From Candidatus Aenigmatarchaeota archaeon (GTDB lineage Archaea; Aenigmatarchaeota; Aenigmatarchaeia; CG10238-14; SCSR01): DNA of 11,609 bases. Where the stretch lies: positions 1-11,609 of the forward strand of contig JASEGN010000028.1 in the NCBI GenBank assembly GCA_030018055.1, given 5' to 3'. The notes beneath the pieces are model-generated. The model had not been told where the DNA came from, did not search any database, and saw nothing but the letters and a program-made list of their open reading frames with translations. This document shows positions 6,353 through 11,609 of this stretch, in pieces. How positions within the stretch are numbered: position 1 is the stretch's first letter; each line of letters starts with the position of its first letter. The position numbers and the translations under genes were made by a program.

Positions 6353-6825
6353 TGAAGGGAATTTCACCTTTAATTGCAGTTGTGTTATTAATTGCATTTA
6401 CCATAGTTATAGGTGGGATACTATTACTCTGGGCTAGAGGGTTTGTTGGAGAGCCTCTCCTAGAAGCTAAAGAAAGGGCAGAAGAGGAAATCGAATGTGC
6501 ATATGGTTATATAGAACTTTCAGATTTAGAGTATTGTGAGCCACCAAAACTTTTAGGAAGTATTATAAATAGAGGAACAATTAAATTAAAAAATTTAACC
6601 ATTTTTGTGATTTATCCAGCACCGACACTTCCAGCAGAATTTCCACTATGTACAGATGGGATGAAGATATTCAATTGCTCAGTTGCTAATCTTTCAATAG
6701 ATATTAACGAACTCTATAGATTTAACATTTCAACTAGTAGTGGCTTCGATGAAGTTAGAATTACCACACATTGTCCAGGAGTTACTCACACAGTAAAATG
6801 GGGACGAATAAAAACTGTCTGTTAA
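6352..6825 (+). CDS. Archaeal type IV pilin-like protein 2
   Basis: The 157-residue preprotein starts MKGISPLIAVVLLIAFTIVIGGILLLW, again a class III signal with predicted processing between G3 and I4. I chose the ATG at 6352 rather than the TTG at 6346 because the MKGISPL start matches pilin 1 exactly and a GGGAAGGT site is correctly spaced. The head has six cysteines (49, 62, 100, 109, 141, 157), the last at the C-terminus, and sequons at N81 (NLT), N108 (NCS), N113 (NLS) and N125 (NIS). Cys49, the sequon at N81 and a terminal Cys are shared with pilin 1, suggesting an old duplication or co-assembling partners. Its TAA shares bases with the stop codon of the convergent platform gene at 6822-6825. 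Confidence 0.88.
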   Translation: MKGISPLIAVVLLIAFTIVIGGILLLWARGFVGEPLLEAKERAEEEIECAYGYIELSDLEYCEPPKLLGSIINRGTIKLKNLTIFVIYPAPTLPAEFPLCTDGMKIFNCSVANLSIDINELYRFNISTSSGFDEVRITTHCPGVTHTVKWGRIKTVC

Positions 6826-7646
6826 CCAACAACAAGAAAGACAAGTGACCCAATTAACACTAGGAATACAGAATGTTTTATACCGACTATAACTTCTCCT
6901 TCTGCCATCTTTCCAATTATAAGTCCTGCAAAAATACCTTGAAGGATGACCAGATTCCTAAATATAATTTTATACTCTGTGGTCATTATCTCTGGAGATA
7001 CGGCTTCGATACCAGGCAAGGGAGCTGCTCCACCAACTTGGGCTAAGCTTGGTATGAGAAATTTTTCCAAGCCAATTATTACTCCTAGGAAAACAAAGAA
7101 AATTATGTAACCCGTCATCATCTGTGATTGTATAAAAAGTCTTCTTTCAGCTCTTAACTTCTCAACCTCAACTACAGTAGCTGAGAGTGCTTCCATCACA
7201 TCGGTTAAGCTTCCACCATAGGCATGGCTCTCAACAACTGAGGAAATGGTCCTTCCTATTAGCCTGGATTCACATTCCTCTGAAAATTTACTTAGTACGG
7301 TATGGAGTGGAATTCCCCAATCCAGCTGGGCTGACATCTTTCGTACGTACTTGCTTAATGGGCCATAATCATTCCTTGAAACATGTTTCAAAGCGAAAGG
7401 AATCGTCATTCCTGCCCTTACAGCCTCTGTAAAATCTCTTAGGAATGTAGTAAAATTTTCTTCGAGTTTTTTCAGCTTCATATGTTCTATGTATATAGAT
7501 ATGATAAGTGGAAGTCCTATGGTAAGTGCTGCAATGAAATTTAGTAAATAAAAGGTGGTCGTAACTTCTCTTAAAAAAAGAAAATTCACTAAAAATATTG
7601 GTAGTGCAATCAAACCTCCAAGAGCAAGTAATAGTATTTTCCTCAT
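6822..7646 (-). CDS. GspF/TadC-family pilus platform protein 2
   Basis: The 274-residue polytopic membrane protein has hydrophobic helices at about 5-25 and 34-53. A cytoplasmic T2SSF-type helical domain follows at about 62-172 (for example FTEAVRAGMTIPFALKHVS and ESHAYGGSLTDVMEALSATV). Further helices lie at about 176-201, 228-247 and 253-273. GspF/PilC/TadC proteins sit in the cytoplasmic membrane, contact the assembly ATPase and help extrude pilins. The ATG overlaps the stop of the upstream platform gene (ATGA), and a strong GGAGG lies 7 nt upstream, fixing the start. It is the last gene of the ATPase-platform operon and ends in the stop codon of the facing pilin gene. Archaeal systems commonly use two such proteins in tandem, in contrast to the single longer bacterial GspF. 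Confidence 0.88.
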   Translation of the reverse strand: MRKILLLALGGLIALPIFLVNFLFLREVTTTFYLLNFIAALTIGLPLIISIYIEHMKLKKLEENFTTFLRDFTEAVRAGMTIPFALKHVSRNDYGPLSKYVRKMSAQLDWGIPLHTVLSKFSEECESRLIGRTISSVVESHAYGGSLTDVMEALSATVVEVEKLRAERRLFIQSQMMTGYIIFFVFLGVIIGLEKFLIPSLAQVGGAAPLPGIEAVSPEIMTTEYKIIFRNLVILQGIFAGLIIGKMAEGEVIVGIKHSVFLVLIGSLVFLVVG

Positions 7647-8515
7647 ATTTCAACCTCCACTCCTCGTAGAAATAGTAAAAATCCAAGGTTTAGAGCTGGT
7701 ATTAGTCCATATATGCTTATCTTCATTAACTCGAGAACATGGATTCCAGCAACAACAGGTTGAACCATAGCCATCGTAGCGAAAATTGAAACCATGAAGA
7801 GAGGTGCAGCAATTAAAACCCCCACATAAATCTCTGCATAAGTTGAGAGTTGCCCTAAAAACCTTTCCCTTCGCATTCTCCACTTAAAAAGTGCCTCCTT
7901 GCCAGCTTCCCTCAAATAAGTTGTTACACTTCCTCCAGCTTCTATTGTTGATGTAAAACCAAAAAGAATTTCTTTTAGCGCTTCGGAAGGAGTTCTATTT
8001 GCAACCTCTTTGGCAGCACTTACTGGATCCAAACCAAAACTTTCTATATTTCTATCTATTTTTTCCATCTCTTTTGCAATCTCGCCATATTCTTTGAACC
8101 TTGACACTAGCTTGAAAATATAATGTGGGGGTATTCCAGATTCAGCAATTGAACCCATATGTGTGAGTACAAAGGGTAGATTAGTTTCTATGTTCCTTCT
8201 TCTGCCACCTGCTTTATGTAACGGGTGGAAACACATGTATACAAACCATACAAAGAAGACTAGTAGAGGGATGAGAATGAGAAAAAGTATTTTTTGTAAG
8301 AATGGAATTCCAAAATAGGAAGTTACGAGAAATGTAATTGGTATTGAAAAGAAAAAAGCTAGAAATGAGCTAAAAAAAACCATAGACATGTACACGTGAT
8401 ATGGGATTTTTATATCTGCTTTTGGAAGACTTGTTTTAACAAAACTAAACTTGCTGACATATCTATCGGCCAGACCACCAAACAGATAAGTTGACATCCC
8501 TCTATATCCTATCAT
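7643..8515 (-). CDS. GspF/TadB-family pilus platform protein 1
   Basis: The 290-residue protein shows an amphipathic N-terminal stretch, two closely spaced hydrophobic helices (about 42-69 and 76-96), and a basic GGRRRN linker. A T2SSF-type cytoplasmic domain covers about 108-220 (LPFVLTHMGSIAESGIPPHY; FGFTSTIEAGGSVTTYLREA). Two C-terminal helices follow (about 228-252 and 260-285). The repeated E-(S/A)-G-(I/G) signatures are typical of this fold. As the first platform protein after the ATPase gene it should form, with the downstream paralogue, the membrane assembly base. The start ATG overlaps the ATPase TGA (ATGA) and has GGAG 6 nt upstream. It likely pairs specifically with the co-encoded ATPase. 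Confidence 0.88.
   Translation of the reverse strand: MIGYRGMSTYLFGGLADRYVSKFSFVKTSLPKADIKIPYHVYMSMVFFSSFLAFFFSIPITFLVTSYFGIPFLQKILFLILIPLLVFFVWFVYMCFHPLHKAGGRRRNIETNLPFVLTHMGSIAESGIPPHYIFKLVSRFKEYGEIAKEMEKIDRNIESFGLDPVSAAKEVANRTPSEALKEILFGFTSTIEAGGSVTTYLREAGKEALFKWRMRRERFLGQLSTYAEIYVGVLIAAPLFMVSIFATMAMVQPVVAGIHVLELMKISIYGLIPALNLGFLLFLRGVEVEI
7654..7658 (-). promoter_or_regulatory. Shine-Dalgarno of platform protein 2
   Basis: GGAGG (extended GGAGGTTGA) is 7 nt before the ATG at 7646. It shows that internal operon genes use Shine-Dalgarno initiation, while most first genes here lack it, and it fixes the start. Confidence 0.6.
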
Positions 8516-11500
8516 TTCCCTCTCCTAGCTAGGCGAAGTAGCTGCCAGAAAGAAATTCTTTCTCTTGGTTTCTCAACCGTAGGTGGTTTTATTTTTGGTA
8601 TCGCCATAATCTCTGCCATAACTTCCTCAGGATTTTTGTAATACCTATTTATGTACTCACAAACATCTATGTAATCACTTATGCCATTTTCCTTAAGCCA
8701 ATCAAGAACAGCCTTCTTTCTCTCAACCTCACTTATAACATCCTCTATCCTCGCTCCAGTAGTTGCAGCTATTCTTCTTAGCATCACACTATCACCAATC
8801 TTTTCAATTTCATCTATTGTAGGATTCCATCTGAAAATTAGATTCGTGCTTACTTCCCCTGTTCTTGGGTCAACTGATACAATTTCTGCAGCTTCCCTTA
8901 CTCTTCTTGCAGTTGGTCCTTTTTCTTTTGCATGAGTTAGAATAACAATAACATTCAAGCTCTCCATCAAGGTTGGAGATAGTTCAATTGGTGGTGTTGT
9001 TAGCCTTTTTACTGTTGTATCGATACTTCCAGCATGGAAAGTGCTCATACAAGGGTGACCAGCTGCCATGCCTTGAAACATAACATAGGCTTCAGAGTTA
9101 TGTAAAATGATTCCACCAAAACCTCCTATGAAGTTTTCGCTTGGATTCACTGAAAGGTCATAAACAGGCTCAGGTGTAGACAAATTTATGGGATGTATTT
9201 CCTTTATCTCGTCTAAGAAAAATTCTCCTTGGGCAAACTTCTTTACGTGTTGGGGTAGATTCGCCTTTTTCACAATTTTTTCAAAGTAGTACTTGCTACA
9301 TTGTCCGCATTTCTTTAGGTGCCTATAAGGACGTGGAAGTTTGAAATGAATCTCTCTCGGCAATTTAATGATATTAACTGTTGATCTAGGAGCACCTTTC
9401 TTCTTTACAGTATAATTTTTATGCACGAACCCAACTTCTCTTAAAAACCTCTCCACATCAGCTATTCGCTTAAATCTTACTCTATATTTACTTCCTCGTT
9501 CTTCAAACCTAGCCACTATACCTAAGGTCAAAAGAAGATAAAGTAAATCATTAACTAATTGTCTTGAAGAGGATGTAAATTCTACCTCATTACAATAGAA
9601 AGAACCGTCACCGCTGTATAATCCACGTAAGAATTGGGATATTTTTTTCTTGGAAAGACCATAGATAAATGCTGGGATTCTTTTCTCTTTTGAAGTTCTT
9701 CCACAATCTAAAGCTTTAATTAATTTTACAAGTATTATATGTGAAATAATTATTTGATTGGATTTACCCTTTCCACTCACTTCTCTGATAGATGGAGAAA
9801 TTCCAAACAAATTCTTAACAATCGAAACTACATCTTCAATGATAGGTGGATTACTATTAGTGATGATTACTGAATTATTGGTGTAATATCCCTCTGCCAC
9901 ATAGTAACCCAAAAACCGGCAGAATTCCTCATTAACAGATATGAGGGTTGGGAAGGTTCTGCTACCTTTACTTCTTACTTTTAAGTTTATAAGATACTCC
10001 TCTTCTAACATTGAAATATCAGTTTCATTTAACAACTTCTCAAAAGTTTTTATTGGAATTGAACGATTATCAACATTACGGCAGTATTGTCGAGCTACAC
10101 ATCCACAAATTTTATTAGCTTTAGCTTGACCTATATTTTTTATAGCGGTTTTCACAATCTTTTGTACACCTTGTAATCTAAGATCAGGTAACAACTTTAC
10201 AAGATTGATGAATTTTATATCGTTAAATCCTGATGGAATGAAGGAAGGAATAAGTATTCTATCACCAATTTTTAGTTCCTCGGTTTTGATTGGAGTAACA
10301 TCAAAACCATTTTGTATAAACAGGCTATGATCAGGGGTTACAACAATTCTCCTACCAGACCTCGTCTTAACCTCAAGCAAATTTTTTCTGGGAGAATGTT
10401 TGATAAAATTGTTAAGAGGTTTAATAGAGATCTTCATATCTTTATCTAAAGTTGGAACTAGTAATTTACTCCAATCTTTGTTTTCCAGCTCTTTAATTGA
10501 TAATCTTTTCATAATACCATTCTCAATAACAACTACTTCTTCATTACCCCTTACAGAACCTCTGGTTTCACCGACAACAACATAATCTGGAGCTTGTCTA
10601 AAACTCTCCCTTAGCAAATCAAAGAGTGAAACAGCTCCATATTTCTCACCGGTTGGAAGAGGCATCCCAAAGCCAACCCTTGCCAAACCTGGAACCCAGT
10701 GCTCATGGACTAACCTTAGCTCCCTTGTATTATGAGCAACTATGTTTTCACATATAAAATTCTCATTCTCAGGAACAGAAATGTCATAAACATAACCTTC
10801 GTATTCTCTTTCGCTAATACTAATAATTTTATCCCAAAAAATATCGTTAAAGGCTATTTCGTGTAGAACATTATGTGGATTGTTTGGAATTAATCTTACT
10901 ATTTCTTGAAAATAATGCCTCCCTATGTTAGATCCTCGTAGATATTTTCTATGCCAATTTACCCATGTATTGTAAGTTAACTTCTTGCCTACTTCTTGCT
11001 TTAAACTTTTTTTCAAAATTGAATAGAATTTTTTGGGTAAAGGTACTATATCTGAAACATCATGAATATTTTTCCTTATTTGAGATTTTAGTTTTTTATT
11101 GTTGGTATCTTGAAGAAATCCTATGCTCAGAAAATTTCTTAAAGAAGATCCTGAGATTCGTGCTTCATAAGTATTATCCTTCAATTTATTTTTTGATACT
11201 CTTAAAATTATTTCAAATTTAAGGAATAAGGTTTGTAAATCTTTTAGTAATCCTAACGATGAAGATCTAATAGCTACTTCATCCCTTCTAACCCAACCGT
11301 CACCAGAAACATAACCTCTTAAAAATCCTTTTATCTCGTTTTCATGTAAATTGAATACCCATTCAGGAATTCTTTTCGTGTAGGCATTCCCTTTCAATCC
11401 AAGAACTCCTGTAAAGATATCTTTCAAGAGTTCCGAATTTATCATCAAGGAAACACCATCAGAATGCTTCTTACACCCTAAATTAAATCTTTTTGTAATT

Positions 11501-11609
11501 TTTTCTACAAGGTCTCTTTCCTCTTTTGAAACAACAGAAAATATAATAGAGTTCTTATCGTATGAGCCATCAGCAATCCACAAACCAACTAGTGTAGCAA
11601 ATTCTTCAT
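8512..11609 (-). CDS. KlbA/TadA-type pilus assembly ATPase with two inteins (5' part missing)
   Basis: The frame is open to the window edge, so the N-terminal domain and Walker A lie outside. Visible host parts are two. The first is the 57-residue stretch at 10558-10728: TRELRLVHEHWVPG of the Asp-box region, followed by the Walker B strand DYVVVGETRG. The second is the C-terminal part at 8512-9096: SEAYVMFQGMAAG, the His box GHPCMSTFHAG, VKRL, then a helical tail ending in RLARRGK. This pattern belongs to the type II/IV secretion ATPases of archaeal pili (KlbA, FlaI, TadA), hexamers that drive pilin assembly at the membrane base. The coding frame is interrupted by an incomplete intein (10729-11609) and a complete one (9097-10557), both in frame with intact splice residues. 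Spliced host sequence visible is 251 residues. Its TGA overlaps the ATG of platform protein 1. The TTG at 11583 lies inside intein 1 and is not a start. Confidence 0.92.
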   Translation of the reverse strand, partial: EEFATLVGLWIADGSYDKNSIIFSVVSKEERDLVEKITKRFNLGCKKHSDGVSLMINSELLKDIFTGVLGLKGNAYTKRIPEWVFNLHENEIKGFLRGYVSGDGWVRRDEVAIRSSSLGLLKDLQTLFLKFEIILRVSKNKLKDNTYEARISGSSLRNFLSIGFLQDTNNKKLKSQIRKNIHDVSDIVPLPKKFYSILKKSLKQEVGKKLTYNTWVNWHRKYLRGSNIGRHYFQEIVRLIPNNPHNVLHEIAFNDIFWDKIISISEREYEGYVYDISVPENENFICENIVAHNTRELRLVHEHWVPGLARVGFGMPLPTGEKYGAVSLFDLLRESFRQAPDYVVVGETRGSVRGNEEVVVIENGIMKRLSIKELENKDWSKLLVPTLDKDMKISIKPLNNFIKHSPRKNLLEVKTRSGRRIVVTPDHSLFIQNGFDVTPIKTEELKIGDRILIPSFIPSGFNDIKFINLVKLLPDLRLQGVQKIVKTAIKNIGQAKANKICGCVARQYCRNVDNRSIPIKTFEKLLNETDISMLEEEYLINLKVRSKGSRTFPTLISVNEEFCRFLGYYVAEGYYTNNSVIITNSNPPIIEDVVSIVKNLFGISPSIREVSGKGKSNQIIISHIILVKLIKALDCGRTSKEKRIPAFIYGLSKKKISQFLRGLYSGDGSFYCNEVEFTSSSRQLVNDLLYLLLTLGIVARFEERGSKYRVRFKRIADVERFLREVGFVHKNYTVKKKGAPRSTVNIIKLPREIHFKLPRPYRHLKKCGQCSKYYFEKIVKKANLPQHVKKFAQGEFFLDEIKEIHPINLSTPEPVYDLSVNPSENFIGGFGGIILHNSEAYVMFQGMAAGHPCMSTFHAGSIDTTVKRLTTPPIELSPTLMESLNVIVILTHAKEKGPTARRVREAAEIVSVDPRTGEVSTNLIFRWNPTIDEIEKIGDSVMLRRIAATTGARIEDVISEVERKKAVLDWLKENGISDYIDVCEYINRYYKNPEEVMAEIMAIPKIKPPTVEKPRERISFWQLLRLARRGK
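9097..10557 (-). mobile_element. Intein 2, complete LAGLIDADG intein (487 residues) after Walker B
   Basis: The intein starts at Ser1 (SVRGNEEVVVIENG, block A) directly after host VVGETRG and ends IILHN before host Ser (SEAYVMF). Block B is VVTPDHSLF with T74 and H77. The homing endonuclease core has block C FLGYYVAEGYY (215-225, acidic E222) and block E FLRGLYSGDGSF (309-320, D317). Block F is VYDLSVNPSENF. His-Asn at 486-487 and Ser at +1 complete the splicing set. Protein splicing and endonuclease activity therefore both look intact. Between blocks B and C lies an extra region of about 110 residues with cysteines at 151, 153 and 159. After block E a C-x-x-C (417, 420) precedes a likely DNA-binding helix. 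Inteins are known in the KlbA-type ATPases of Methanocaldococcus and Pyrococcus; identity of the insertion site needs alignment. Confidence 0.93.
10729..11609 (-). mobile_element. Intein 1, C-terminal part of a LAGLIDADG intein in the Asp-box region
   Basis: 293 intein codons are visible; blocks A and B lie beyond the window. At the edge the frame reads EEFATLVGLWIADGSY, the first LAGLIDADG helix (block C). The second is FLRGYVSGDGWV (block E). Both catalytic aspartates are present. A helical region follows (YNTWVNWHRKYL...GRHYFQEIV), resembling the post-endonuclease DNA-contact segment of intein 2. Block F is YEGYVYDISVPENENF and block G is ENIVAHN, followed by host Thr (+1). The C-terminal splice chemistry (His-Asn/Thr) is therefore complete. 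The host residues after it, TRELRLVHEHW, correspond to the region that normally reads E-D-T-R-E-L in this ATPase family. The intein is a mobile genetic element maintained by homing; the N-terminal half must be seen to confirm integrity. Confidence 0.9.

Noticed and set aside
7369..7686. 105-codon and other short frames within the platform and ATPase genes
   Set aside because: They lie in alternative frames of well-supported genes, with compositions typical of shadow frames and no recognisable domains.
8512..11583. One 1023-residue protein starting at the TTG at 11583
   Set aside because: The frame continues upstream to the window edge, and the TTG is the Leu of a LAGLIDADG motif inside intein 1. 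The ATPase start lies outside the window.
11607..11609. Minus-strand ATG at the very edge as a start for the ATPase
   Set aside because: It is in a different frame and meets TAG after six codons.

Overview
The window is AT-rich archaeal DNA. Four things point to Archaea: two preproteins with archaeal type IV pilin (class III) signal sequences, a PIN-ATPase-KH protein of the archaeal COG1855/PINA family, an intron-containing tRNA whose introns fit bulge-helix-bulge (BHB) splicing, and a pilus ATPase of the archaeal KlbA/FlaI type that carries inteins. I cannot place the lineage with confidence. More than one intron in a tRNA is best known from Thermoproteales and some DPANN groups. Translation signals are mixed: some starts have GGAGG-type Shine-Dalgarno sites, while others have none and may be leaderless.

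Layout. Positions 1-884 (minus) hold the start of a heavily N-glycosylatable secreted protein, cut by the window edge, preceded by a gene for a small two-helix membrane protein with an extracytoplasmic beta-type domain. Positions 971/992-1666 (plus) encode a COG1926-type phosphoribosyltransferase. Only 4 bases further on, and convergent with it, lies a tRNA-Arg(CCU) gene (1671-1777, minus) that fits two tiny introns of 14 and 18 nt separated by a 5-nt exon. Positions 1854-3662 (minus) encode the PIN-ATPase-KH protein. Divergent from it is nadE (3724-4563, plus), which overlaps tail to tail by 20 bp with hisS (4544-5830, minus).

Positions 5930-11609 form a type IV pilus / archaeal Tad-like locus. 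Two type IV pilin genes run rightward (5930-6352 and 6352-6825, overlapping as TAATG). Facing them is a minus-strand operon of secretion ATPase, GspF/TadC-like membrane protein 1 and GspF/TadC-like membrane protein 2, each pair overlapping as ATGA. The last membrane-protein gene and the second pilin gene share their stop-codon bases. The ATPase powers assembly, the two polytopic proteins form the inner-membrane platform, and the pilins are likely substrates. A prepilin peptidase is needed but is not in the window.

The ATPase reading frame is interrupted by two in-frame LAGLIDADG inteins. One, cut by the window edge, sits in the Asp-box region; the other is a complete 487-residue intein directly after the Walker B motif. 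Only 57 host residues lie between them. The most noteworthy observations are the tRNA, whose two BHB motifs appear mutually exclusive, and the doubly intein-invaded pilus ATPase. No CRISPR array, IS element, rRNA or gene-free stretch longer than about 110 bases is present.
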